Source: Brevibacterium aurantiacum
GTDB lineage: Bacteria; Actinomycetota; Actinomycetes; Actinomycetales; Brevibacteriaceae
NCBI RefSeq assembly: GCF_900169065.1
Contig: NZ_FXZB01000002.1
Location: forward strand, 162,594-226,593
Length of the DNA stretch: 64,000 bases
Reading direction: 5' to 3'
This document shows, piece after piece, positions 43,415-52,699 of the stretch. The notes under the pieces were generated by a model that was given only the letters and a program-made list of their open reading frames with translations, had not been told where the DNA came from and made no database searches. Each line of letters opens with the position of its first letter. Position 1 is the first letter of the stretch. The translations under genes were made by a program, and so were the position numbers.

Positions 43415-45121
43415 ATGACTGTGACCGATGAGTTCCGTGCAGCCAGAGACAAGCTGATCGAACTGCGCAGCGATGCTGCCGCGGCGGGCGACGGCTTCGA
43501 ATGGCCGCGCTTCGACCACTTCAACTTCGGCATCGACTGGTTCGACAAAGTCGCCGAGGGCAACGACAACCCCGCGCTGTGGATCGTCGAGCAGGACGGT
43601 TCAGAGGGCAAGTGGAGCTATGCCGAACTCTCCTGCCGCTCGAACCAGGTGGCCAATTTCCTCCGCCGCTCCGGGGTGAAGCGCGGTGACCACGTCATGA
43701 TCATGCTCAACAACCAGGTCGAGCTGTGGGAGACCATGCTCGCCGGAATCAAACTCGGCGCGGTCCTCCTGCCCACGACGACTCAGCTGGGTCCCATCGA
43801 TCTCAACGATCGCGTCGATCGCGGCAAGGCCGAGTTCGTCATCGCAGGTGCTGAGGATGCCGCGAAGTTCGACGACGTCAACGCCGAGGTGGTCCGCATC
43901 GTCGTCGGTGCCGACGCCGCTCGTCAGCAGGACTACAGCTACGCCGACGCCGACGACGAAGACATCAGCTTCGACCCGCAGGGCACCTCGCGCGCCGATG
44001 ACCTGCTCCTCCTCTACTTCACCTCGGGCACGACCTCGAAGGCGAAGATGGTCGCCCACTCACACGTGTCCTACCCTGTCGGCCACCTGTCGACGATGTA
44101 CTGGATGGGCCTGACTCCCGGAGACGTCCACCTCAATGTCGCCTCTCCAGGCTGGGCCAAGCACGCCTGGTCGAACATCTTCACCCCCTGGATCGCCGAA
44201 TCCTGCGTCTTCCTCTACAACTACACGCGCTTTGACGCGAATGCCCTGATGGAGACCATGGACCGGGTCGGAGTCACCAGCTTCTGTGCCCCGCCGACCG
44301 TGTGGCGCATGCTCATCCAGGCAGATCTCAGCCACCTCAAGAACCCGCCGAAGATCGCCCTGGGCGCCGGTGAGCCCCTCAACCCGGAGGTCATCGACCG
44401 GGTCAAGCAGGAATGGGATGTGCTCATCCGCGACGGCTACGGCCAGACGGAGACGACGCTGCAGGTCGGCAACTCTCCCGACCAGGAGCTCAAATACGGT
44501 TCCATGGGCAAGGTTCTGCCCGGCTACGACGTGGTCCTCATCGACCCGTCGACCGGTGAAGAAGGCAACGAGGGCGAGATCTGCCTGCGCCTGGATCCCC
44601 GCCCCCTGGGTCTGACCAGCGGGTACTGGTCGAACGAGGAGAAGACCGCCGAGGCGTTCGAAGGCGGCGTCTATCACACCGGTGACGTGGCCGAACGAGA
44701 TGAGAACGGGTACATCACCTACGTCGGTCGAGCCGATGACGTGTTCAAGGCCAGCGACTACCGTCTGTCCCCGTTCGAGCTCGAGAGTGTGCTCATCGAG
44801 CACGAGGCCGTCGCCGAGGCGGCTGTGGTCCCATCGCCGGATCCAGTGCGTCTCGCTGTGCCCAAGGCCTACGTCGTCCCTGCCGGCGGATTCGAGCCCA
44901 ACGCGGAGACCGCGCGAGCCATACTCGCCTACTGCCGTGAGCATCTCGCCCCGTACAAGAGGATCCGCCGCTTGGAGTTCTCGGAGCTGCCCAAGACGAT
45001 CTCAGGCAAGATCCGCCGCGTGGAACTCCGCGCCCGTGAGGACCAGCTGCACCCGTTCAGCGGTGAACCGGCCGTTGAGGGCCAGGAGTTCGCCGACACG
45101 GACTTCGACCTCAAGGGCTGA
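43415..45121 (+). CDS. AMP-forming acyl-CoA synthetase (medium-chain/acetyl-CoA synthetase-like)
   Basis: The 568-residue enzyme has the adenylation motifs YFTSGTTSKAKMVAH, the substrate region GYGQTETT, YHTGDVAERDENGYITYVGRADDVFKASDYRLSP and the catalytic lysine end LPKTISGKIRRVEL. FNFGIDWFD near the N-terminus fits the medium-chain (MACS) branch. It activates a carboxylic acid as acyl-AMP and then acyl-CoA. ATG 43415 follows GAGGAG. It is monocistronic, ending at a strong hairpin. Confidence 0.9.
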   Translation: MTVTDEFRAARDKLIELRSDAAAAGDGFEWPRFDHFNFGIDWFDKVAEGNDNPALWIVEQDGSEGKWSYAELSCRSNQVANFLRRSGVKRGDHVMIMLNNQVELWETMLAGIKLGAVLLPTTTQLGPIDLNDRVDRGKAEFVIAGAEDAAKFDDVNAEVVRIVVGADAARQQDYSYADADDEDISFDPQGTSRADDLLLLYFTSGTTSKAKMVAHSHVSYPVGHLSTMYWMGLTPGDVHLNVASPGWAKHAWSNIFTPWIAESCVFLYNYTRFDANALMETMDRVGVTSFCAPPTVWRMLIQADLSHLKNPPKIALGAGEPLNPEVIDRVKQEWDVLIRDGYGQTETTLQVGNSPDQELKYGSMGKVLPGYDVVLIDPSTGEEGNEGEICLRLDPRPLGLTSGYWSNEEKTAEAFEGGVYHTGDVAERDENGYITYVGRADDVFKASDYRLSPFELESVLIEHEAVAEAAVVPSPDPVRLAVPKAYVVPAGGFEPNAETARAILAYCREHLAPYKRIRRLEFSELPKTISGKIRRVELRAREDQLHPFSGEPAVEGQEFADTDFDLKG

Positions 45122-45123
45122 GG

Positions 45124-45163
45124 GCACTCCCATCCCTCGCCGAGTGCTGAGGGATGGGAGTGC
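45124..45163 (+). terminator. Terminator of the acyl-CoA synthetase gene
   Basis: A 15-bp perfect stem (45124-45138 with 45149-45163) with a 10-base loop starts 3 bases past the stop. The rest of the 341-bp gap up to 45462 holds the presumed ponA promoter and nothing else that I recognise. Confidence 0.75.
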
Positions 45164-45462
45164 ACAGTTCTGTGCACAGGGGTGGACCGGCAGGCGGCCA
45201 ACAGCTGAAAAATCGGCTAAATGTGAGCAATTCCGCACTGGATGTGGTCGATGACCGTGCTGGACGGTAAAATCCCTGGTGAGGGCGGATGAAAGACGCT
45301 ACTCGCATGTACTGACAGGTAACTACTGGGGCAGAAGGGCGCTGGATTCAGGAGATTTTCACACTGTTCCAAAGAAGGCGTGCCACACTGAAGCTCAAGT
45401 GTGACCTTATCGAACCTCGTCGCCACGCAATGCGGCAGGCAAACTGACCTGGAGGACCTTGG

Positions 45463-47919
45463 GTGGCTAAGGGACAAGAACAAGCCAAAACCAGAGGCAA
45501 GAAAACAAAGAATATTCTCAACTATCCGCGCTCAGGTGTGCGCGGATGGACGCGTTTTCTGCCCAGCATCCGGCTGCTCGTCGTCGGCGGACTCAGCATC
45601 ATCATCCTTCTGTGCGTGCTGTTCTCCATCGGCTACGCCGCCACGGACGTCCCTGAGCCCAATATCGAGGCCACCGGTCAGACGTCGACCGCCTACTTCA
45701 GCGACGGCAAGACTCCCATCGGTCAGTACAAGGTCCAAGACCGCAAGTCCGTGAAGATCGATGAGATCTCCGAGCCGATGCGCAAGGCCGCCATCGCCGC
45801 CGAGGACACTTCGTTCTATGAGAACCGCGGAATCTCGATCAAGGGACTCTCCCGCGCCGTTGTCGGCGTCGTCACGAACCAGTACGCCGGCGGCGGTTCG
45901 ACGATCACACAGCAGTACGTGAAGAACTTCTACCTGACCAACGAGCATTCTCTGGATCGCAAGATCAAGGAGATGTTCATTTCCCTCAAGATCGACCAGC
46001 AGCAGAGCAAGGATGAGATCCTCGCCAACTACCTGAACACGATCTATCTGGGACGCCGGTCCTACGGCGTTGAAGTTGCCAGCCAGAACTACTTCGACAA
46101 GTCGGCGAAGGACCTCGATGTCAGCGAGTCGGCTCTGCTGGCCGCGATGATCCAGCGTCCGGGTGCAGCTGACCCTGCAGACAATCCCGAGGCCTACCAG
46201 GATCGCTTCGACTATGTTGTGAAGTCGATGGCCGATGAGGGCTTCATCACCGACGAGCAGGCCGCCAAGGTCAAGATGCCCGAGGTGAAGAAGGCCAACA
46301 AAGAGGCATCCCTCAAAGGCCAGACCGGCTACATGTGGGACTTTGTCCGGCGTGAAGCCCTGAATAAACTCGACATCGATGAAGCCCAGCTGGACCGCGG
46401 TGGCTACAACATCACCACCACCTTCGACAAGGATCGGATGAAGGAGGCCGAAAAGGCTATCAAGAACCTGCCGCCCGATCAGCCGGAGGGGATGCAGGCC
46501 GGCCTGATCTCGATCGATCCGGACTCCGGTGGCATCGAAGCCTTCTACGGCGGTGAGAACTACCTGGACCAGGCATTCAACGCCTCAACACAGAGTCATG
46601 TACAGGCCGGATCGACCTTCAAACCCTTCGCCCTCGTCGCAGGACTGGAGAACGGTGTGCGATTGACGGACCGGTACCCGGGGAGCGCGACGACATTCCC
46701 AAATGGCGGGTCTCCGTGGCCGGTGACAAATTTCGGTGGTGCGAACTATGGGCCGGTGACCCTGCTCAAAGCGACGCAGTCATCGATCAATACGGCATAT
46801 GCAGCACTCAATGTGCAGGTCGGTCCTGACAAGACTGTCGATGTCGCTCAGCGAGCTGGCTTGAGTGGTAATTGCACGAAGGAACAGTTGGATTCGGGCG
46901 ACACCGGCCAATGTTCGATTGATCTGACTCCGGATAAATCGAACGTTCTGGGCACGCCCAGCGTGAAGCCCATCGATATGGCCAACGCTTATGCGACCTT
47001 CGCCTCCAATGGCGTTCATCACGAGACCCATGCGATCAAGAAGGTCACCCAGGGCTCCGATGATGAAGAGGTGTATAAGCCCGAGACCAAGGGCGAACGA
47101 GTCTTCGACGATGCCGTAATGGCCGAAACGTCATATGCGCTGCAACAGGTGGTCAACAGCGGTTCAGGTGCCTACGCTGCCAACCTCGGTCGTCCAGCCG
47201 CTGGAAAAACAGGCACTACTAACAAGAACCTAGCTGCTTGGTTCACTGGCTATACGCCTAACCTGGCGACCTCGGTGGTCCTCTACCGTGAGGTTGATAA
47301 CAAACCGATTCCGATTGGGCCCTACGGCGGCCGTGGCCAAGTGACCGGTGGCTCGTTCCCGGTTCAGGTGTGGACCGAGTACATGAAGTCAGCTCTCGAG
47401 GGTACAAAGGTTGAGCAGTTCCCCGAGCGCGGAGAGCTGCCGGACAAGCCGAAGCCCAAGAACACGAATGAACCGGTAGCGCCCGCCCCGAAGGAAGAGC
47501 CCAAGGCACCCAGCGGCAGCGACGGCGACGGCAGCGACGGCGGCGACGGGTCCGATAAGAAGGCCCCAGTCGACGAACCGAGCGAGAAGCCGAAGGATGA
47601 CAAAGACAAGGACAAGGACGCCGACAGCAAGGACGATTCCAAGGACGACGGTAAGGACTCCAAAGATTCGAAAGACGGCCGTGAGGATAATGGCTCGTCT
47701 AAGGATGGTGACGGCGGATCGAAGAATGGCGATACCGGCGATACCGGAGGCAGTGGCGATACCGGCGGCAGTGACAACGGTAATGGTTCGGACACCGGCG
47801 GCTCCGACAATGGTAATGGTTCCGACACCGGCGGTGGAGAAGACGGTAGCGGTTCCGACACCGGCGGTGGCGAAAACGGCGACGGTGATCCCGTGGGAGT
47901 CGTCTCGCCCGGTGGCTGA
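45463..47919 (+). CDS. ponA: Bifunctional class A penicillin-binding protein with repetitive acidic tail
   Basis: The 818-residue protein has a cytoplasmic basic start, one membrane helix (37-60), a GT51 transglycosylase domain with Glu114 (AAEDTSFYENRG) and GGGSTITQQYVKN, and a transpeptidase with Ser384 (GSTFKPFAL), SIN at 441-443 and KTGTT at 582-586. From about 660 the tail is Lys/Asp/Ser-rich, then turns into Gly-Ser-Asp-Thr-Gly-Gly repeats. GTG 45463 follows GGAGG. It polymerises and cross-links peptidoglycan. The order ponA, GT87-like, rpsF matches mycobacteria. Confidence 0.95.
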   Translation: MAKGQEQAKTRGKKTKNILNYPRSGVRGWTRFLPSIRLLVVGGLSIIILLCVLFSIGYAATDVPEPNIEATGQTSTAYFSDGKTPIGQYKVQDRKSVKIDEISEPMRKAAIAAEDTSFYENRGISIKGLSRAVVGVVTNQYAGGGSTITQQYVKNFYLTNEHSLDRKIKEMFISLKIDQQQSKDEILANYLNTIYLGRRSYGVEVASQNYFDKSAKDLDVSESALLAAMIQRPGAADPADNPEAYQDRFDYVVKSMADEGFITDEQAAKVKMPEVKKANKEASLKGQTGYMWDFVRREALNKLDIDEAQLDRGGYNITTTFDKDRMKEAEKAIKNLPPDQPEGMQAGLISIDPDSGGIEAFYGGENYLDQAFNASTQSHVQAGSTFKPFALVAGLENGVRLTDRYPGSATTFPNGGSPWPVTNFGGANYGPVTLLKATQSSINTAYAALNVQVGPDKTVDVAQRAGLSGNCTKEQLDSGDTGQCSIDLTPDKSNVLGTPSVKPIDMANAYATFASNGVHHETHAIKKVTQGSDDEEVYKPETKGERVFDDAVMAETSYALQQVVNSGSGAYAANLGRPAAGKTGTTNKNLAAWFTGYTPNLATSVVLYREVDNKPIPIGPYGGRGQVTGGSFPVQVWTEYMKSALEGTKVEQFPERGELPDKPKPKNTNEPVAPAPKEEPKAPSGSDGDGSDGGDGSDKKAPVDEPSEKPKDDKDKDKDADSKDDSKDDGKDSKDSKDGREDNGSSKDGDGGSKNGDTGDTGGSGDTGGSDNGNGSDTGGSDNGNGSDTGGGEDGSGSDTGGGENGDGDPVGVVSPGG

Positions 47920-47979
47920 GTCTCGGCTGTGACACGCGCATCGATAGCGAGCGTTACGGCGAGCCGGTAACCTCTAGTC

Positions 47980-49305
47980 ATGCCCCATCAGTCCAGCACC
48001 CGGATCGCCGAGCCTCTGCTCGGCGGTCCGGACGGCATTCATCTCGCATCAGCGGGTGCGCGGTTCCGGCGCGGTCAGGCATACATCTTCGCCGGTATCC
48101 TCGGTTTCACGACCTTCCTCGCGCTCGCTCTGCAGGGCCCGTGTCTGGGTTCGGGCTATGAACAGCCGTCCGCCTCGGCGAGGATGTGCTCCGGGCCTCT
48201 GTCCATGGCATTCCTCGGTGAGTTCAATCCCGAGGACGCTCTGGGACGCTCCCACGGGGGCATGCCGGGACTGTCCGCGCTCGAAGCCCGCTTCGTCCAA
48301 CTGAGCAAGCTCATGACCGACGACGTCTCGGTCTTCATGGCGATCGCCCTGATCATCAACGTCATCGCCTTCGCCGCACTCGGCGTCGCACTCCTGGTTC
48401 TTGCCAGGCAGCGGGCTTGGCTGGTCGCAGCCTTCGCCTCGCCGGTCATCCTCTTCACCCTGGGGTCGACCTTGGACCCCGCGGCAGTGGCACTGAGCGT
48501 CTGGGCCATGGTTGTCTTCGTCGGATCCTCCCCGATGAGATCGCGTCCTTGGCTCTCCGGGGTCCTCCTCGGGCTAGCCGCGTTCATCAACCCGCTGGCC
48601 TTGCTGGTTCTCCTCGCCCTCACCCTGACCGGTCCTTCTCCGGCCGGACGACTGCGCCCGCGGGATCCGCGGATGATGCTCGCGACGGTCACCATCACCT
48701 CGGCGCTCCTCCTGGTCATCGACGGCACCGCCATCGACCGGGTCCTGCATTGGATGGGCGACGCCGTCGACGGCGGCTCCTTCGCCTCGATCCTGGTCAT
48801 GGCACGTCTGGGGTCCGCCGAAACCTGGGCACCGGTGTGGATCATTGCCAGCGCGGGAGTCATCGCCGCTGTCGCGCTCTCGCTGTTCATGGTGCGGCGA
48901 ACCGGACTCGACCCAGCCGTCGCCGCCTGCCTCCTCATCGGCGGCTGCCTGCTGCTGGCCCCCGGGATGATGCCCTGGGACAGCCTGTGGATCCTGCCGT
49001 TCCTCGTCCTCGCCGTGCGTCGCTGGTGGGTGCTCATCATCTGGGCTGTGGCGGAGACCGCTTTCGCCATTGCCATCCACCTCGGGGATGTCGCCGCCAT
49101 CGAGCCAGACAAAGGACTCGAACCGACCTTCGTCGCGCTGCTGACCCTGCTGAGACTGCTCGCTCTCGTCGCCGTCGTCATCTGCGCGGGTGAGAATCTG
49201 TACCGACGACGGATCCGCGGTCGACTGCGTATCGCAGAGCCACCTCGGCGAGGTGAATCCGATCATCCGGTCATCCGTGTCCAAGGGCACGGGAATCCGA
49301 CATGA
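47980..49305 (+). CDS. Polytopic membrane protein, GT87/DUF2029-like (Rv0051 position)
   Basis: The 441-residue protein has about 10 hydrophobic helices, a long first external loop (CLGSGYEQPSASARMCSGP) and aspartates at the outer edge (TLDPAAVALSVWAM). This and its place between ponA and rpsF fit the mycobacterial Rv0051 group of mannosyltransferase-like membrane proteins. Such enzymes would use polyprenyl-phosphate sugars outside the membrane. I cannot see a decisive catalytic motif, so enzymatic activity is an inference. The ATG lies 60 bases past ponA, probably one transcript. Confidence 0.65.
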   Translation: MPHQSSTRIAEPLLGGPDGIHLASAGARFRRGQAYIFAGILGFTTFLALALQGPCLGSGYEQPSASARMCSGPLSMAFLGEFNPEDALGRSHGGMPGLSALEARFVQLSKLMTDDVSVFMAIALIINVIAFAALGVALLVLARQRAWLVAAFASPVILFTLGSTLDPAAVALSVWAMVVFVGSSPMRSRPWLSGVLLGLAAFINPLALLVLLALTLTGPSPAGRLRPRDPRMMLATVTITSALLLVIDGTAIDRVLHWMGDAVDGGSFASILVMARLGSAETWAPVWIIASAGVIAAVALSLFMVRRTGLDPAVAACLLIGGCLLLAPGMMPWDSLWILPFLVLAVRRWWVLIIWAVAETAFAIAIHLGDVAAIEPDKGLEPTFVALLTLLRLLALVAVVICAGENLYRRRIRGRLRIAEPPRRGESDHPVIRVQGHGNPT

Positions 49306-49386
49306 CACCGCGGGTGCACGTCCACTAGACTGTGTAGGTCTGTTCCCATTTCGCGACAAGCGTGAGGGACGGAACGGATATGCATT

Positions 49387-49432
49387 TACCCTCCTGCCAT
49401 GGAACGACCATGGCCGTAAAGACCAGAGGAGG
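49387..49432 (+). promoter_or_regulatory. Probable S6:S18-type autoregulatory leader of the rpsF operon
   Basis: Ahead of rpsF a perfect 7-bp hairpin (GCCATGG 49396-49402, CCATGGC 49408-49414) is followed at once by CGTAAAG, putting a CCG at its 3' foot. CCTCCT just before the hairpin (49390-49395) can pair with the ribosome site AGGAGG (49427-49432). Known rpsF leaders bind the S6:S18 protein complex through a CCG-containing bulge. Fold proposed by eye. Confidence 0.5.
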
Positions 49433-49442
49433 TGGGTGACAG

Positions 49443-49733
49443 ATGCGTCATTACGAGCTCATGCTCATTCTTGACAACGAAACCGACGAGCGGACGTTGG
49501 CTGACACCGTGGACAAGCTGATGAAGGTTGTCCCGGCTGAAAACGGAACCGTCGACAACGTGGACATCTGGGGACGCAGGCGCTTCGCCTACGACATCCA
49601 GAAGAAGTCCGAAGGCTTCTATGTCGTGGTTGATTTCCACGCAGAGCCTGCAACGACCAAGGAACTCGATCGCCAGCTCGGACTCAACGAGTCCGTTCTG
49701 CGCACCAAGATCCTCCGCCCAGACGCCAAGTAA
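49443..49733 (+). CDS. rpsF: 30S ribosomal protein S6
   Basis: The 96-residue protein starts [19 protein letters not shown] and has [20 protein letters not shown] and [11 protein letters not shown], the standard S6. AGGAGG lies ten bases ahead of the ATG. It binds S18 on the small-subunit platform. It is first of four genes (rpsF, ssb, rpsR, rplI) with short gaps. Confidence 0.97.
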   Translation: MRHYELMLILDNETDERTLADTVDKLMKVVPAENGTVDNVDIWGRRRFAYDIQKKSEGFYVVVDFHAEPATTKELDRQLGLNESVLRTKILRPDAK

Positions 49734-49766
49734 TAGCGTCAAGCACCTCGTTTCAAGGAGCAGTCA

Positions 49767-50408
49767 ATGGCAGGCGAAACAGTCATCACGGTCGTCGGGA
49801 ACCTGACAAGTGATCCCGAACTGCGATTCACACCTAACGGTGCTGCGGTCGCAAACTTCACCGTGGCTTCGACGCCGCGTATGTTCGACCGTCAGTCCAA
49901 CGAGTTCAAGGATGGGGAAACCCTTTTCCTTCGCTGCTCGGTGTGGCGTGAGATGGGCGAAAACGTAGCCGAATCCTTGCAGCGTGGTACTCGGGTCGTC
50001 GTTCAGGGCCGCCTCAAGTCGCGGTCCTTCGAAACCAAAGAGGGCGAGAAGCGCACCGTCATGGAACTGGATGTCGACGAGGTCGGCCCCAGCCTGCGAC
50101 GCGCCACCGCTCAGGTGACGAAGAACGAACGCAGCGGAGGCGGATTCTCCGGCGGCGGTAACTTCGGCGGACAGCAGCAGGGCGGAGGCTCCCAGCAGGG
50201 TGGCTTCGGTCAGCAGCAGTCTTCCGGCTGGGGCAACAACCCGCAGCAGGGCAACCCGAATCAGGGCGGCTCGCAGCAGGGTGGTCAGCGCCAGGGTGGT
50301 TACAGCCAGGGGAACAACGCACCGGCGAATGACCCGTGGGCATCATCGAGTCCACAGGGCGGCAACGGCGGCTGGGGCAACCCGGGCGCCGATGAACCGC
50401 CGTTCTAA
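49767..50408 (+). CDS. ssb: Single-stranded DNA-binding protein
   Basis: The 213-residue protein has an OB fold in its first 115 residues ([55 protein letters not shown]). A long Gly/Gln-rich linker follows, then the acidic C-terminal hook DEPPF that recruits replication and repair proteins. It coats single-stranded DNA at forks, as a tetramer in the family. It lies in the conserved rpsF-ssb-rpsR-rplI operon. Confidence 0.97.
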   Translation: MAGETVITVVGNLTSDPELRFTPNGAAVANFTVASTPRMFDRQSNEFKDGETLFLRCSVWREMGENVAESLQRGTRVVVQGRLKSRSFETKEGEKRTVMELDVDEVGPSLRRATAQVTKNERSGGGFSGGGNFGGQQQGGGSQQGGFGQQQSSGWGNNPQQGNPNQGGSQQGGQRQGGYSQGNNAPANDPWASSSPQGGNGGWGNPGADEPPF

Positions 50409-50444
50409 ACACGTTCAAGACATTTCGTAAATCAGGAGATACTC

Positions 50445-50684
50445 ATGGCAAAGCCAGAGATCCGGAAGCCTATCAAGAAGAAGGCTAATCCGCTCAAGAA
50501 GGGCGAAGCGGCGAAGATCCACTACAAGGACACCGCTACGCTCCGTAAGTTCATTTCCGACCGCGGCAAGATCCGTGCTCGTCGCGTCACCGGCGTGACC
50601 GTGCAGGAACAGCGCGTCATCGCAAAGGCCGTCAAGAACGCCCGCGAGATGGCACTTCTGCCCTACTCGAGCACTGCTCGCTGA
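50445..50684 (+). CDS. rpsR: 30S ribosomal protein S18
   Basis: The 79-residue basic protein has [19 protein letters not shown] and [29 protein letters not shown], the core of S18, ending near YSSTAR. It has no zinc-binding cysteines, so it is the Zn-independent form. It pairs with S6 on the 30S platform. Confidence 0.96.
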   Translation: MAKPEIRKPIKKKANPLKKGEAAKIHYKDTATLRKFISDRGKIRARRVTGVTVQEQRVIAKAVKNAREMALLPYSSTAR

Positions 50685-50699
50685 TCGGAGGGAGAGAAC

Positions 50700-51158
50700 A
50701 TGCCTAATCGCAAAGTTATTCTGAACCAGGAAGTTGATGGTCTGGGAGCCGCCGGCGACATCGTCGAGGTTCGCGCCGGATACGCACGTAACCTGCTCCT
50801 GCCTCGTGGCTGGGCTTCTGCATGGACCGCGGGCGCGGAGAAGCATGTCAATGCTCTTCGCAAGGCTCGTCAGGCCAAGCAGATCGCTGACCACGATGAA
50901 GCAGTCAAGGTGAAGGCTCAGCTGGAATCCTCCAGCGCCCGCATCGAGCTCAAGTCCGGTAAGAACGGCCGCCTCTTCGGCGCCGTGACCCCGGCTCTTG
51001 TGGCCGAAGCACTGCACACTGCAACCGGACACGACTTCGATCGTCGTCAGGTTGCACTGCCTGCTCACGTCAAGACCTCCGGCAGCTACACAGCTACCGT
51101 GCGCGTCAACGACGAGATCACCGCGAACGCCAAGTTCGAGGTCATCGGCAAGGCCTGA
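50700..51158 (+). CDS. rplI: 50S ribosomal protein L9
   Basis: The 152-residue protein starts MPNRKVILNQEVDGLGAAGD and has the N-terminal signature EVRAGYARNLLLPRGWAS. A long connecting helix follows, then a C-terminal RNA-binding domain (KNGRLFGAVTPALVAEAL). GGAGGGAG precedes the ATG. It is last in the rpsF operon, which ends at the terminator just downstream. Confidence 0.97.
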   Translation: MPNRKVILNQEVDGLGAAGDIVEVRAGYARNLLLPRGWASAWTAGAEKHVNALRKARQAKQIADHDEAVKVKAQLESSSARIELKSGKNGRLFGAVTPALVAEALHTATGHDFDRRQVALPAHVKTSGSYTATVRVNDEITANAKFEVIGKA

Positions 51159-51183
51159 TCCACTCGATCAGCGCTTGTGCGAC

Positions 51184-51228
51184 AAAGCGCCGAGGCGACA
51201 CTTTTCGAAGTGTCACCTCGGCGCTTTT
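51184..51228. terminator. Terminator after rplI
   Basis: Outer 12-bp stem AAAGCGCCGAGG (51184-51195) with 51216-51227 encloses an inner 7-bp stem (51197-51203 with 51208-51214) on a TTCG loop. It ends TTTTG, and A-runs on the other side let it also serve the convergent minus-strand gene. Confidence 0.9.
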
Positions 51229-51268
51229 GTGTGCCTGCTTGGTCTCTCGTCCCTGTGGGAACCGGTTC

Positions 51269-51321
51269 GCAGGTGAGGAAACGTTGATTCGAGCGTGCTC
51301 TGTCGACGTTCCCTCACCTGC
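51269..51321. repeat. Hairpin repeat element, copy A
   Basis: GCAGGTGAGG-AAACGT (51269-51284) pairs with ACGTTCCCTCACCTGC (51306-51321), one mismatch, around a 21-base loop that begins TGATTCGAGCG. The same loop start, stem size and loop length occur at 54103-54152. It lies between convergent genes, outside the terminator. Confidence 0.65.
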
Positions 51322-51397
51322 AAATCTGAACTCGTGTCACGGCATCGCCGCCATGAAGTCTCGTGCAGCTGGGACTGCGCAAGGGGCACGAGTGTGA

Positions 51398-52699
51398 TCA
51401 GCGCTGGCCGTAGTGCCTACGGACGAAGAACAGACCGATGAGGGAGAGTACGGCGACCCCCATGTAGTACACGCTCGGCGAGTTCAGCGAACCGGTGATG
51501 TCGAGCAGCCACGTGAGCACCAGCGGAGCGATGCCACCGAGCAGCGTCACACCGATGTTGTAAGCGGTAGACAGCCCGGTACCCCTGATCTCGGCCGGGA
51601 AGAGCACAGAGAGCATGCCCGGCAGCGGCGCGAAGTAGAACGCCATGATCACGCCGAGCACGGCGATGACGAAGATGAACGCGGGCACGCTGCGCTGGGT
51701 GACGATGAGCTGGAACAGCGGCCACGCGAGCACGAGAGCCGCGATCGCAGCATAGGTCATGATCCGCGCGGGACCGACCCGATCGGCAAGGCGGCCCACC
51801 AGCGGTGACCCGATCAGGCAGATCAGACCGGCCAGAATGCCGCCGAGGTAGGCCGCTGTCGGTGAGATGCCCAGGTTGGACATTGCGAAGGTCGGCATGA
51901 AGAGGATCATGTACACGGAGATCGTGGCGACACCGACCGAAGCGGAGGCTGCGAGGATGCGACCCCAGTGGTTGGCGAAGAGTGTGCGCAGAGGCGACTT
52001 CGCCGGAGGCCTCGACGTGAACTCCTCGGTCTCGTCGAGCTTGGAGCGGATGTAGAGTCCGACAGGTCCCACGAGGAGACCGATGAGGAACGGCACCCTC
52101 CACCCCCACGAATGGAGCGCCTCATCGGAGAGATAGGTATTGAGGGCGAATCCGAAGGCCGAGGCCAAGGCCATCGACGCGCCCTGGCTCGCGATCTGCC
52201 AGGAGGCGTAGTACATCTTCCGGTGCGGAGCGGTCTCCACAAGGAAGGTCGTCGCTGTGCCGAACTCGCCGCCGGCGGAGAATCCCTGCAGGAGTCGGGA
52301 CGCGAGGATGATGAGAGCGCCCCAGACCCCGATCTGCGAATAGGTCGGGGCAATCGCCATGAGCAGCGTGCCGAGCATCATGAGGAACAGTGTCAGGGTC
52401 AGCGCCGGCTTGCGTCCGCGCCGGTCAGCGAACCTGCCCAGGACCAGGCCGCCGATGGGACGCACCAAATAGGAGATCGCGAAGGTGGCGAAGGTGAGGA
52501 TAAGGGAGAAGACCGGATCACCCTCAGGGTAGAAGATCTCCGAGATCACGACGGCGAACGACGCGAAGACGATGATGTCGAACCATTCGAGGGCCGCACC
52601 GATCGAGCTGGAGATGACGGCCTTGCGTGCTGCAAGGAGACGTTCCGGAGTCGCCTCGAGCACAGGCTCTTGCTGCGGATTCGCGGTGGAGGAGCTCAT
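51398..52699 (-). CDS. MFS metabolite:H+ symporter (MHS family)
   Basis: The 433-residue, 12-helix protein has the MHS hallmarks: AALEWFDIIVFASFAVVISEIFYP in helix 1, YLVRPIGGLVLGRFADRRGRKPALT between helices 2 and 3, and RLLQGFSAGGEFGTATTFLVE in helix 4. Relatives import organic acids, betaine/proline or shikimate-type compounds with protons. Its ATG overlaps the stop of the ArgE-like gene by 4 bases, so the two are coupled and the substrate may be an N-acylated amino acid; that is inference. Confidence 0.85.
   Translation of the reverse strand: MSSSTANPQQEPVLEATPERLLAARKAVISSSIGAALEWFDIIVFASFAVVISEIFYPEGDPVFSLILTFATFAISYLVRPIGGLVLGRFADRRGRKPALTLTLFLMMLGTLLMAIAPTYSQIGVWGALIILASRLLQGFSAGGEFGTATTFLVETAPHRKMYYASWQIASQGASMALASAFGFALNTYLSDEALHSWGWRVPFLIGLLVGPVGLYIRSKLDETEEFTSRPPAKSPLRTLFANHWGRILAASASVGVATISVYMILFMPTFAMSNLGISPTAAYLGGILAGLICLIGSPLVGRLADRVGPARIMTYAAIAALVLAWPLFQLIVTQRSVPAFIFVIAVLGVIMAFYFAPLPGMLSVLFPAEIRGTGLSTAYNIGVTLLGGIAPLVLTWLLDITGSLNSPSVYYMGVAVLSLIGLFFVRRHYGQR

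Noticed and set aside
47700..47900. Short direct repeats as a CRISPR array
   Set aside because: They are in-frame codon repeats of the penicillin-binding protein tail, without constant repeats and unique spacers.
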